A stretch of DNA of 46,358 bases from Parvibaculum indicum (GTDB lineage: Bacteria > Pseudomonadota > Alphaproteobacteria > Parvibaculales > Parvibaculaceae), in the NCBI RefSeq assembly GCF_011762095.1, contig NZ_JAASQO010000021.1:1-46358 (forward strand). The letters run 5' to 3'. Positions 1 to 7,916 of this stretch are shown here, in pieces. Numbering within the stretch: the stretch's first letter is position 1; every line of letters starts with the position of its first letter. Position numbers and translations under genes: made by a program. Below the pieces are notes generated by a model. That model searched no databases. It was not told the origin of the DNA and was given only the letters and a program-made list of their open reading frames with translations.

Positions 1-258
1 TAGCCTCCATGGAGAAACTCCTTCCCGCCAATCAACGGGAAGCAAAATCAATCATCACCTCAAAATGCGAAAGGTGGGGCTACAACACCGCTTACACATT
101 TTTGACACGGCGGAGAGGCGAGAAGGGACCGTTACCGGAATATATTGCACCGCACACTGATTATGTGCAACGCAACATAAACTACTGTCGAATCGAATCT
201 GTCTTATGAGGTAAATGGACGCCCCCGACAGGCCAGCAGGCGAGCGGTTGGAAAAATT
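1..258. other. Gene-free left edge with one inverted repeat
   Basis: I see no convincing gene here. A 66-codon open frame exists at 9-209 but lacks family features, has codon use unlike the neighbours and has no good ribosome binding site. The stretch is AT-richer than the rest. It holds an inverted repeat TTGCAC (145-150) and GTGCAA (165-170) with a 14-base spacer, which could be a regulator site for a gene outside the window. Confidence 0.4.
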
Positions 259-909
259 TCAGGAAGAGGCTGTCCGTTCGCGCCCGGCAGAGGTAGCGTC
301 AGCCTCCTCGCCGGCTTCCCCGGCCGGCTCGCCGCGTCCGGCGACCGTATAGCCGGTCGCTTTCGCTTCGATCGCGCTCAACACGTCCAGCGCCGTTCGA
401 AGGTCCGATTTCGACAATCCGCCCGCCAGCCATTTGCCCGCCGGCGTCTCGCGGTCCCGCATCGCGCGGTAGGCGGCATAGCCACGCGGGGCGATGCGCA
501 CCAGCCGCGAACGCTTATGGGCGGGATTGTCGATATACTCCACCATCCCCTCTTTCAGCAGCCGGTTGACGAGCTTCTGGATGAACTGCCGGGAAACCGA
601 TCTGAGGCTCGCGAGCTGCGGCACGGTCCGCGGCCCCATCTCGATGAGATTGCGCAGCAACGCCCGGTGCGGCGCGCTGGCATCGGCCTCGCCATGAATA
701 CGCGCAGCCATCGCTCCCAGTTCGAAATGGAGCCGGTTCACCGTATCGATGAGTTCGAGAAGGGTCTGGAGCTTCTTGCCCTGCTGGCCCGGAATAAGGG
801 TCAGCGAACCGGGGACGGCACCTGTCGGTGCGTCCTCGGATCCTTTCGGGGACGCACCTTCGGCACTCTCCGGCTGTTCCCTTTCCGAATACTGACGCTT
901 CTTCCCCAT
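259..909 (-). CDS. MarR-type winged-helix transcriptional regulator
   Basis: The predicted 216-residue protein has a charged, low-complexity N-terminus (about 45 residues), then a winged-helix core of MarR type. The core shows a helix beginning LIDTVNRLHFELG, the recognition region TVPQLASLRSVSRQFIQKLV, and a wing around YIDNPAHKRSRLVRIAP. MarR proteins bind DNA as dimers and usually repress nearby genes until a small ligand binds; the ligand here is unknown. I chose the ATG at 909 because a GAGGG motif precedes it. A longer reading to 1134 would run through the promoter palindrome and is unlikely. The gene follows the HerA-like gene on the same strand but is separated by about 120 bases, so it probably has its own promoter. 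The C-terminal tail is Glu/Ala/Gly-rich and probably disordered. Confidence 0.8.
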   Translation of the reverse strand: MGKKRQYSEREQPESAEGASPKGSEDAPTGAVPGSLTLIPGQQGKKLQTLLELIDTVNRLHFELGAMAARIHGEADASAPHRALLRNLIEMGPRTVPQLASLRSVSRQFIQKLVNRLLKEGMVEYIDNPAHKRSRLVRIAPRGYAAYRAMRDRETPAGKWLAGGLSKSDLRTALDVLSAIEAKATGYTVAGRGEPAGEAGEEADATSAGRERTASS

Positions 910-950
910 CGGACCCTCGAGAATGCATGCAAAAATGCGTGAGAAAGCAT

Positions 951-966
951 ATGCGGATATCCGCAT
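951..966. promoter_or_regulatory. 16-bp perfect palindrome upstream of the MarR gene
   Basis: ATGCGGATATCCGCAT reads identically on both strands and lies 42-57 bases before the ATG at 909. MarR-family regulators commonly bind such palindromes in their own promoters, so an autoregulatory operator is a reasonable inference. Nearby ATGC-containing words (922-930 and 947-951) may extend the site. Confidence 0.5.
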
Positions 967-1027
967 CCTAGGGTCGGCTGTCGGCGTGTCAAACGACGTT
1001 CCGACGAAAGCTGTCGAAACGGGGTCG

Positions 1028-2788
1028 TCAGATTTCCTGGGGATCGCCCGGCTCGGCGGCCTCGCATTCGCGCCCGCTGACACGCCAGCGCGCCACGATC
1101 TGTTCCAGCCCCTGGCGGTCGAGATTGGGCGCACTCCACGATTGCGAGAAAGCCGCGTTCACGTTGCGCGGCAGCGTGTCGGCCGCGAGATCGTGGAAGC
1201 GGATACGCATCGGCATGGCGACGCCCTGCCCGAGGATGATCGCTTCGCGGTCGCCGAGCAGCGGCAGGAAATCGAGAAGGTCGAGCGCGCCGTCATGCGT
1301 ATTGGCCCGCATCACCTGCTGGTCGCGCTCGGTGGAAAGCCGCATGGCGACCGCCGTGGAACATTGCGACAGGATGGTCGGGTCGAGTTCGGAGGGCCTC
1401 TGGCTGACCAGCGCGAGCGACAAGCCGTATTTGCGGCCTTCCTTGGCAATACGCGACAGCGCCTGGCGCGTCGGCATGAACTTGTCGCCGCCATGAGCCG
1501 GTGCGTATCGATGCGCCTCTTCGCAGACCAGAAGCATGGGAAGCCCTCCCTTGCTCCAGACCGCGAGATCGAAGGCGATACGCGAAATCACAGACACCAC
1601 GACATCGAGAATTTCCGGCGGCACGGTCGAAAGGTCGATGACGGTGATCGGCTTGCCATCGCTCGGTATACGGAAGAGTTTGCCAAGAACGTCGGCCATA
1701 TTGTCCTGAACGGTCAGGCTGCCGAACATGAAACTGTAGCGCTGGTCGCTGACCATCGTTTCGATGCGGCTTTTGAGCCGGCGGTAGGGCACCGTCGTGC
1801 GCGTGCGTTCGAGCTTGCCGAGCTGATCGTCGATATAGAACAGCACGTCGGACAGACGGAAAGGCGTCGGCGTTTCGACGGTGATGCCTCCCGTCTCGCC
1901 GACGCGGCGCGCAATGGCGGCGCGGCCCGACGAGGCGTCGTGGAAACGCCGCTTCGCATAGAGAACCGCGTCGCTCAGAATTTCCACTTCGGCGTCGTAA
2001 TGGCCGTCATGGCTGACCAGCGCCGCCGTCAGCTCCTGAAAGTTCAGGAGCCAGAACGGCAGGTTGAGATTGCGGGCATTGATGAGTTCGGCCTGGTCAC
2101 CGAAAGCGCTGGGATACTCGTTGTGAATATCGAGGACCACTACATGCGCATATTCGTGACCGGCAAGCACACGCTGCAGGATACTCGTCAGCGCGCACGA
2201 CTTGCCGCAGCCCGTCGTCCCGACAACGATGAAATGCTTGGCCAGAAGGTCGTCGAGCAGAAGTCTCGCAGGCACATTGGCATCCTGAAACAGGCTGCCG
2301 ACTTCCACCGTCGCCTTGCCCGGCTGGTTGTAGACGCGCGTCAGGTCGTGCCGGTCGGCGAGCAGAACGGGATCGCCAAGCGTTGGAAGACTGGACACAC
2401 CGCGTTGAAACCTGAGCCTTCCGTCCTTGCTGTCGACAACCACTTCGCCGGCCAGGTTGATCTCGACCAGACCCATATCGACCTGATCGTCCCCATCCGA
2501 AGGCGCGGGCGCGCTGACCGCCGAGACGATCCCGACGACCTGATGTTCGCGCGTCGGCACCTTGACCAGCTGACCGATTTCGATGCGCCGGCGAAAACCG
2601 CCTTTGTCGCCCGGCAGCTTTTCCATCACGGCCACGGCCTGCGCGCCCGACACCGAAACGATATGCGCGATCCGCACCGGCGGCGAGGCGGGCTTTCCCC
2701 GCCGCTCCGAACCGTCGCCGCCGGCTTTCATGCCAGAACCGTCAGAGGTGCCTGACGAGGTGCTGTAATGCCCTTTGTCACGCTTCAC
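1028..2788 (-). CDS. HerA-like (DUF87) hexameric ATPase
   Basis: A 586-residue cytoplasmic P-loop ATPase of the HerA/FtsK class. The N-terminal third is a beta-rich HerA-type barrel region (about 40-170). Walker A GTTGCGKS lies near residues 190-197 and Walker B LLVCEEAH near 419-426. A glutamine-bearing sensor segment LALVSQRPSELDPTIL follows. HerA proteins pump or translocate DNA and in archaea act with the nuclease NurA in end resection; no NurA-like gene is present here. The start is uncertain. The GTG at 2788 overlaps the stop of the upstream histidine kinase gene by 11 bases, suggesting translational coupling. An ATG at 2731 is the alternative, but it has no clear ribosome binding site. 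ATPase family assignment is firm; the biological role is unknown. Confidence 0.85.
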   Translation of the reverse strand: MKRDKGHYSTSSGTSDGSGMKAGGDGSERRGKPASPPVRIAHIVSVSGAQAVAVMEKLPGDKGGFRRRIEIGQLVKVPTREHQVVGIVSAVSAPAPSDGDDQVDMGLVEINLAGEVVVDSKDGRLRFQRGVSSLPTLGDPVLLADRHDLTRVYNQPGKATVEVGSLFQDANVPARLLLDDLLAKHFIVVGTTGCGKSCALTSILQRVLAGHEYAHVVVLDIHNEYPSAFGDQAELINARNLNLPFWLLNFQELTAALVSHDGHYDAEVEILSDAVLYAKRRFHDASSGRAAIARRVGETGGITVETPTPFRLSDVLFYIDDQLGKLERTRTTVPYRRLKSRIETMVSDQRYSFMFGSLTVQDNMADVLGKLFRIPSDGKPITVIDLSTVPPEILDVVVSVISRIAFDLAVWSKGGLPMLLVCEEAHRYAPAHGGDKFMPTRQALSRIAKEGRKYGLSLALVSQRPSELDPTILSQCSTAVAMRLSTERDQQVMRANTHDGALDLLDFLPLLGDREAIILGQGVAMPMRIRFHDLAADTLPRNVNAAFSQSWSAPNLDRQGLEQIVARWRVSGRECEAAEPGDPQEI

Positions 2789-3647
2789 CGCCTTTTTCAC
2801 CTTGGAACGCTGCCATATTGGTCGCAGGCAGCGTGAATACGACTGTGGTGCCCTGCCCGGGCTCGCTGGAAATATGGAATTCGCCGCCATGCAGCCGCGT
2901 CAGCGCCGCGGCGATCGGAAGTCCCAGGCCGGTGCCTTCCTGACTGCGGGAAAAAGCCGACTCGACCTGACCGAACGGCGTCATCGCCCTGGCGACCTGC
3001 GTCTCGTTCATGCCGATACCGCTGTCGGCGACGGCAAAGCTGACGCTGTTGTTCCGGTTGCCCGCCACCACCAGCACGATCCGGCCGCCCGCGGGCGTGA
3101 ACTTGTGGGCATTGGACAGGAGATTGATGAGGACCTGCTTCACCCGCCGCTCGTCGAGCATCAGCGGGGGCAGGTCCGGCGTTACCTTGACCTCGAGCGC
3201 CTGGCTCTTCTCGCCGATCCGCGGACGCACCATGGAGACGCAGGATTCCACGATCTCCGCCGGATCGTGCCGGCCGAGATCGAGTTTGAAATTCCCGCTC
3301 TCGATTTTCGAGATGTCGAGAATATCGCCGATAATGTTGAGAAGGTGCCGACCCGCGCCGGAAATATGGGTGGCATATTCGACCACCCGATCCTGCTGGG
3401 CGGCGGTGTCCTGCATGTGCTGGATGAATTCGGAAAAACCGATAATGGCATTGAGGGGCGTTCTGAGTTCATGGCTCATATTGGCCAGAAACTCCGATTT
3501 CGCGCGGCTGGCGAGGTCGGATTCGAGCTTGGCTGCGCGCAGCGCCTCCTCGGAGCGCCGCCGCGACATCAATTCGCCCATGTTTTCCGTGTACTGAGAG
3601 AGAAGCGAACTTTGCCGCCGCTTCCGCCCCATGCGCTCCGCATACAT
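2778..3647 (-). CDS. Soluble sensor histidine kinase
   Basis: A 289-residue kinase with no membrane segment and no recognisable PAS or GAF sensor. After a short N-terminal coil (about 1-50) comes the dimerisation/phospho-acceptor domain with the H-box SHELRTPLNAIIGFSE (His59). The catalytic HATPase domain follows: N-box NLLSNAHKFTP, G1 DSGIGM, F-box FGQVES, G2 GTGLGLPIAAALT. All residues needed for autophosphorylation appear intact. No response regulator lies beside it, so its partner is elsewhere; alphaproteobacterial kinases of the PleC/DivJ type resemble this catalytic half. It is the first gene of a pair with the HerA-like ATPase, overlapping it by about 11 bases. The missing sensor suggests the signal comes from a protein partner, possibly via the coil. 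Confidence 0.9.
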   Translation of the reverse strand: MYAERMGRKRRQSSLLSQYTENMGELMSRRRSEEALRAAKLESDLASRAKSEFLANMSHELRTPLNAIIGFSEFIQHMQDTAAQQDRVVEYATHISGAGRHLLNIIGDILDISKIESGNFKLDLGRHDPAEIVESCVSMVRPRIGEKSQALEVKVTPDLPPLMLDERRVKQVLINLLSNAHKFTPAGGRIVLVVAGNRNNSVSFAVADSGIGMNETQVARAMTPFGQVESAFSRSQEGTGLGLPIAAALTRLHGGEFHISSEPGQGTTVVFTLPATNMAAFQGEKGGEA

Positions 3648-3837
3648 GCGAAAGGCCCCCGAAAGGCTATCAACAGGTCGCCTTGACCTTAGGACGCGCT
3701 TCGTTTCGGGGAGGTAAACGGGTCGTTAGGAAAAACGAGAAGTTTAAGGCTAAATCACATACGGGGCCGCGCTGCGAGGCCGCCGGGGCATGGCTCGCAG
3801 GCGACGCCCGGTGCCTGCCCGATCCGGCCTGTCCGCC

Positions 3838-4335
3838 CTAATCCAGGGCGTTTTCGTTCTGCTCGCCGGTCCGGATCCGGATCACCCGCTCCAGCGGCGT
3901 GACGAAAATCTTGCCGTCGCCGATCTTGCCCGTATGGGTGACCTTCTCGATCTCGGCCAGCGCCTTGTCCACCATGCCGGAGGGCACGGCGACATCGATC
4001 CGCAGCTTGGGCACGTCGGTCACTTCATATTCACGCCCGCGATAGATTTCCGTCTGCCCCCGCTGGCGGCCGAAACCGGCCACCTGCGTCTTGGTGATCC
4101 CTTCGATCCCCAGCGCCACCAGCGCATCGCGCAGCTCATCATACTTATGGGGCCGGATAATCGCCGTGATCATGCGCATGGGAAATTCCTGGTCGTATTG
4201 AAGGCCATAATGGACGAGCCGCCGGATCGCCTCCGACCGGGAGGGCAGGTCGGACTGCGCCCGTCTCCATTGATCCACCAGATCGTTGAACTCCCTGGAG
4301 GCGACGAGCTGGATGCGCTGATCCAGTTTTTCCAT
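3838..4335 (-). CDS. P-II signal protein with N-terminal ribbon-helix-helix domain
   Basis: One uninterrupted frame encodes 165 residues. Residues 5-45 match a ribbon-helix-helix DNA-binding domain: a strand RIQLVAS, a helix around EFNDLVDQWRRAQ, and a second helix after the turn, SRSEAIRRLV. Residues 53-165 form a complete P-II protein. With an offset of 52, residues matching the GlnB ligand site are present: Gln39 (Q91), Tyr46 (Y98), the uridylylated Tyr51 (Y103), Lys58 (K110), GKIGDGK (136-142), Arg101 and Arg103 (R153, R155). P-II proteins sense 2-oxoglutarate and ATP/ADP and control nitrogen metabolism by protein contact; a DNA-binding arm is not part of the normal family. The ATG at 4335 has GGAG seven bases upstream. 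An internal ATG before MRMITAI, with AGGAA upstream, might also yield plain P-II. No amt or glnA gene is adjacent. Confidence 0.88.
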   Translation of the reverse strand: MEKLDQRIQLVASREFNDLVDQWRRAQSDLPSRSEAIRRLVHYGLQYDQEFPMRMITAIIRPHKYDELRDALVALGIEGITKTQVAGFGRQRGQTEIYRGREYEVTDVPKLRIDVAVPSGMVDKALAEIEKVTHTGKIGDGKIFVTPLERVIRIRTGEQNENALD

Positions 4336-4504
4336 GAAACCACTCCGGCGCGGGGCCGACTTCGTCAGAATCCGCCCGCCTGACTCGACTGTCACATGAT
4401 GAGGCCGGCCCGGCGTGAGTGACCTAACCCCCTGCTATTCTTGACTTTCTAGCATCCGACGGGGGCCCTGTCCAAACTTTGTGAAATCGCACCAAACGCT
4501 GATA

Positions 4505-4535
4505 TTGACAAACTTACACATCTTACCCATATAAT
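4505..4535 (+). promoter_or_regulatory. Consensus sigma-70 type promoter
   Basis: A perfect TTGACA (4505-4510) and a perfect TATAAT (4530-4535) are separated by 19 bases, slightly longer than the optimal 17. Transcription would begin near 4542. The leader is about 80 bases and opens with a small hairpin, CGGACC/GGTCCG (about 4543-4562). Full-consensus boxes are rare in this GC-rich window, so the downstream micro-gene is probably well expressed. Confidence 0.75.
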
Positions 4536-4624
4536 GCTTGCAACGGACCGGAAGGGAGGTCCGGAAAGGAACAGCAAAGGCCCGCGCCAACCGCATTGAG
4601 AGGCCGGCCGATTTGGAGGATGCA

Positions 4625-4813
4625 ATGATGGACGACGAACTGAACTATCGCGGCGCGCATCATCATGGCGAAGCGAAGAAGGGCCCGAAGGGCAAGCCGA
4701 CCGACATGCACTATCGCGGCACCGACTTCCGCTCCGACAAGCAGCAGCACGCCGAAAGCCCTAAGAAGCGCGACCATGAGGGCCTGCTCTATCGCGGCGT
4801 GCAGCAGCACTGA
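4625..4813 (+). CDS. Micro-protein with three Tyr-Arg-Gly repeats
   Basis: A 62-residue, very hydrophilic protein rich in His, Lys, Asp and Glu. It contains three spaced copies of an aromatic YRG element: LNYRGAHHH near the start, MHYRGTDFR in the middle and LLYRGVQQH at the end. The linkers are charged (GEAKKGPKGKP and SDKQQHAESPKKRDHE). There is no signal peptide or membrane segment. GGAGGA at 4615-4620 sets the start; either of two adjacent ATGs (4625 or 4628) is possible, the second having the better spacing. It stands alone between a strong promoter and a terminator-like hairpin. The YRG word recalls the small DUF4278 proteins, but I cannot show homology. Function unknown. Confidence 0.72.
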   Translation: MMDDELNYRGAHHHGEAKKGPKGKPTDMHYRGTDFRSDKQQHAESPKKRDHEGLLYRGVQQH

Positions 4814-4943
4814 CCTTTGGTATCGGACGTGTCCGGGGCGTTACCCGGACGTAACTTGCTCGGATGCCGCCGCCGGCGCAGCATCCCGGCCGCTTCCCCC
4901 AGGGAGCACGACCAACAATAAAAAGCCGGACCAGACTCGAAAG

Positions 4944-4983
4944 GCCACTCCATGCGCCGGCACGCGCGGGAGTGGCTTCTGTT
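4944..4983 (+). terminator. Probable terminator after the YRG micro-gene
   Basis: GCCACTCC (4944-4951) pairs with GGAGTGGC (4969-4976) and is followed by a T-rich TTCTGTTT. A second hairpin, GTCCGGG/CCCGGAC (4831-4850), lies nearer the stop codon but has no T-tract. Confidence 0.55.
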
Positions 4984-5023
4984 TGTCCGAAGCCGGAAAA
5001 GATGAAGCGATTTCAGGGAAAAG

Positions 5024-5099
5024 TGGTGCCGCTTGGGTGACTCGAACACCCGACCCCATCATTACGAATGATGTGCTCTACCAACTGAGCTAAAGCGGC
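5024..5099 (-). tRNA. tRNA-Thr (anticodon CGT)
   Basis: The reverse complement folds as a full cloverleaf. The acceptor stem is GCCGCTT/AAGCGGC; the D-arm contains AGTTGGTAGA; the anticodon stem CATCA/TGATG encloses the loop TTCGTAA with anticodon CGT. The T-arm is GGGTG-TTCGAGT-CACCC. The discriminator A and CCA are encoded. It reads threonine codon ACG. Confidence 0.96.
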
Positions 5100-5233
5100 C
5101 CGCATGGCAGGCGTTTCGAAAACGCCGCCGAAAGAGGCCCTCAAATAACGCGGCGCGCGCCCTTTGGCAATATCCCTGCGACAGGGAAACGCGCAAGCCG
5201 CGAAGATTTTCCCGCAAAGACGCGGACGCCACC

Positions 5234-6232
5234 CTAAGGGGCGTCCGGCAAGGCAGGCTTCGCGGTCCCGCCCAGCGCGAAACTCAGAAACCCTCGCACA
5301 TCCGCCGCGCTTTTTTCCGGCACCTCTTCCATTGGCACATGCCCCGCATCGGGATAGGTGACGATTTGCGCCTGCGGAATACGCTTCTTGAACGCCGCCG
5401 CCACGGAAACCGGAATGAGATGGTCCTGCGCGCCCCACATCACCAGCACCGGCACCTCGATCTCCGGCAGCCTTACGGCGAGGCTGTCGTCGTCCGGCTT
5501 GAAACCGGCGAACCGAAGGGCCGTCGCCCGGCGATTGCCGTCGTAAAGCGTGAGATCGTAATAGCGGTCCACCATCGCCGGCGTCACCTTGGACGGATCG
5601 GCGAAGACGCTCTTCACGCCTTCCTCGACGAGGGCGCGCGGCGTTACCCAGCGCATGACGACGCGCCCGATGGAACTGCTGGCGAGTTGAAAGGCGAGCG
5701 GCGCCTTCTCGTCCTCGGAATGCCGGCGCGGAATACCGGCGGAATCGACAAGGATCAGCGCCGAGACCTTATCCGGATGGTCGACCGTATATTGAGCGGC
5801 AACCCCGCCGCCCATGGAATTGCCGCCGATAGCGAAACGGTCCATGCCGAGCTTCACCATCACCTCATCGACGAAATCGGCCATCCCCTTGCGGCTGTAA
5901 TCGTCGCCCGGCACGGCCCCGGTGAGCCCGTGCCCCGGCAGGTCCATGGTCACGATACGGTAGCTGTCGCCCAGTTGCGCCGCCCATGGCTCCCAGGTCT
6001 GGAGCGAGGCGTTGGACCCGTGCAACAACAAAAGCACCGGCCCGGCCTCATCGCCCTGCACCCGCACATGCGCATCCGCGCCTCCCGGCAGCTCGATGAA
6101 CCGCGATGGCGGCTGCGCATATTCGGCAACGAGTTCATCCCTGGGAATGTCGAAGCGGACCGCCGCGATGGCGATGACGACCAGCGCGGCAAGGACCAGC
6201 CCTGCGATCCCCCAGACAAAGCGTTTCACCAT
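5234..6232 (-). CDS. Membrane-anchored alpha/beta-fold hydrolase
   Basis: A 332-residue protein with one N-terminal membrane helix (about 5-26) followed by an alpha/beta-hydrolase domain. Visible elements are the oxyanion-hole HGSNAS, the nucleophile elbow GGNSMGGG (Ser in G-x-S-x-G), an acid in WGAQDHLIP and the catalytic histidine in DAGHVPMEE. The triad appears complete, so it is an active esterase, lipase or related hydrolase; the substrate cannot be read from sequence. Its ATG overlaps the stop of hemY by seven bases (ATGGTGA), so it is translationally coupled as the last gene of the haem/mic60 operon. The C-terminus ends in a Pro/Ala-rich tail. Confidence 0.88.
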   Translation of the reverse strand: MVKRFVWGIAGLVLAALVVIAIAAVRFDIPRDELVAEYAQPPSRFIELPGGADAHVRVQGDEAGPVLLLLHGSNASLQTWEPWAAQLGDSYRIVTMDLPGHGLTGAVPGDDYSRKGMADFVDEVMVKLGMDRFAIGGNSMGGGVAAQYTVDHPDKVSALILVDSAGIPRRHSEDEKAPLAFQLASSSIGRVVMRWVTPRALVEEGVKSVFADPSKVTPAMVDRYYDLTLYDGNRRATALRFAGFKPDDDSLAVRLPEIEVPVLVMWGAQDHLIPVSVAAAFKKRIPQAQIVTYPDAGHVPMEEVPEKSAADVRGFLSFALGGTAKPALPDAP

Positions 6233-7908
6233 TTCGTCGAGCCCTCCCGCGCCTCGTCCTCATCCCCATCGGGACCGGGATCGTCGGGCACGGGCGGCAC
6301 GATGACAAGGTCTTCTTCCGCTTTCGTCCCGTCTTTGGCGGGAGACGCCTTCGCGGGAGTATCGGGTTGCGGGGCGTCGGCTTTTTCCGGCGCGGATTTT
6401 CCGGCCGTCTCCGCGCTCGACGCGCCAGGTTGCGCGACCGGCGAGCGAAGCTTTTCCGTCACGTCCCGGGCATCGTCGCCCGGCGCGGAGAAGGGCTCCG
6501 GCTCGACCGCTTCGGTGACCACGCTCTCATGCCGGTCTTCCGGCGCGCCTTCCGCGCCGCCCGGCATGCCGGAGGCGGGCAGCCGGATGGACGGCGTCGC
6601 CCAGGTCAGCGCATCGAATTCGCCGGTGACGGGATTGATCGGCGACCAGCGCGGCGAGCGATAGGCCTCGCCCACCCATTGCGGATCGTCCGGCGCATGC
6701 AGCGCGCGGGCAAGCCAGCCGCGCGACGAGCCGCGATTGCCGAACTCGCCTTCCTCGATCTCCGCCATCAATTCGCAGACCCGGCGCGTCGGCGCCTCTT
6801 CCGCGCCGGGACCGGTAAAGGGAGCGAGCGCCTTGCGCGCGGCCTGCCAGTCGCGCGCGCCAATGGCCGCGCGCGCCACCAGGATCCGGCTCTCGGCATG
6901 ATCGGGCGCCAGCTTCTCCAGTTCATGGGCCCGCGTCAGACGGTCATAGGCGCTCTCGCCCTCCACCATTTCCAGCCAGGCGCCGGCAAGATCGGGATGA
7001 GGGTCATGCGCCCAGCCGTCCCGAACGAGCTTCATCGCCTTACGCGTCCGTCCCGTTGCCGCGGCGGCGCGCACGGCAAGCCCCATGGCCGGCGGGAAAT
7101 AGGGAACGAGTGACAGGGCTTCCGACGCCAGCCGATAGGCCCGGCCGAATGCCTTGCGGCCTGCATCGCCCGGCTGCATACGCGCGGCAACTTCCGCCTC
7201 CTGGGCCTGTGCCGTCAGCAGCACGGCGCGGCGCCTTCGGGCGCTCTCCCGGTCGACGAGCTTGGAAGCGAGCTCCGCGTCCAGCACGTCGAGCGCGGCC
7301 TTCCAGTTTTCTTCCGCCGCCTCGATCTCGAAAACGGCCTGCGCCGCCCAGGGCGTGTTGGGGCGCAGCTTGAAGGCACGCCTGGCGATCTTGAGCGCCT
7401 CATCGCGGTCGCCCGCACGCTTGGCCTGAATGAAAAGACCGCGAAGCCCGAGAAATTCCGTTTCCGGCGTCGCGATCATCTGGCGGAAATATCCCGCCGC
7501 GGCATGATCGTCGCCTTCAAGCTGAGCGGCCTGCGCCGACAAGAGTAGCGTCAGCGACGGCGCATCGAGAAGCTCGCGCGCATCCTTGGCAAAGCGTTTC
7601 GCATCGCCCGCATCGCCGGCGGCCACCGCCACCATGCCGCGCGAAAGCGCCAGGAAGCCCTTCTTCTGCCGTCGCTCCTGAAAATAGCGCGTCAGTTCCG
7701 CCGGGCTGCCCATCGCGCTGACGAAGAGGCGATAGATAAAGAGTGCGAGGAAAGCAACGACGGCGAGCAGCGCGATCCCGACAACGAAGCTCGTGCGGAT
7801 CTCATAGCCGCGCCAATGCATGACGAGCTGGCCGGGATTGTCGGCGAGCCAGATGCCGATGGCGGACAGCGCCGCGATCACGAGAAATATGTAAAAGGCA
7901 CGCAGCAT
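6226..7908 (-). CDS. hemY: HemY-type membrane TPR protein
   Basis: A 560-residue protein with two N-terminal membrane helices (about 4-22 and 40-65) followed by Ala/Arg-rich helical TPR-like repeats to about residue 400. An acidic, Pro/Ala/Glu-rich tail of about 130 residues is probably disordered. This matches the alphaproteobacterial HemY N-terminal-domain family found beside hemC and hemD. Despite the name it is not protoporphyrinogen oxidase; the biochemical role is unresolved, and a scaffold role for haem-pathway enzymes at the membrane has been suggested. It begins 8 bases after mic60 and overlaps the next gene, placing it firmly in one operon. Confidence 0.85.
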   Translation of the reverse strand: MLRAFYIFLVIAALSAIGIWLADNPGQLVMHWRGYEIRTSFVVGIALLAVVAFLALFIYRLFVSAMGSPAELTRYFQERRQKKGFLALSRGMVAVAAGDAGDAKRFAKDARELLDAPSLTLLLSAQAAQLEGDDHAAAGYFRQMIATPETEFLGLRGLFIQAKRAGDRDEALKIARRAFKLRPNTPWAAQAVFEIEAAEENWKAALDVLDAELASKLVDRESARRRRAVLLTAQAQEAEVAARMQPGDAGRKAFGRAYRLASEALSLVPYFPPAMGLAVRAAAATGRTRKAMKLVRDGWAHDPHPDLAGAWLEMVEGESAYDRLTRAHELEKLAPDHAESRILVARAAIGARDWQAARKALAPFTGPGAEEAPTRRVCELMAEIEEGEFGNRGSSRGWLARALHAPDDPQWVGEAYRSPRWSPINPVTGEFDALTWATPSIRLPASGMPGGAEGAPEDRHESVVTEAVEPEPFSAPGDDARDVTEKLRSPVAQPGASSAETAGKSAPEKADAPQPDTPAKASPAKDGTKAEEDLVIVPPVPDDPGPDGDEDEAREGSTKW

Positions 7909-7916
7909 GGGGCAAC

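Noticed and set aside
9-209. 66-codon frame at the left edge
   Set aside because: No ribosome site, codon bias or similarity supports it.
923-2755. A 610-codon plus-strand frame
   Set aside because: It is antisense to the HerA-like gene, is Arg/His-rich without family features and mirrors its codon bias.
4831-4850. Hairpin GTCCGGG/CCCGGAC as a terminator
   Set aside because: It has no T-tract and a competing fold with nearby CGGAC; the hairpin at 4944-4983 is better.
6226-7908. HemY as protoporphyrinogen oxidase
   Set aside because: No FAD-binding motif is present; the sequence is a membrane TPR protein of the other family with the same name.
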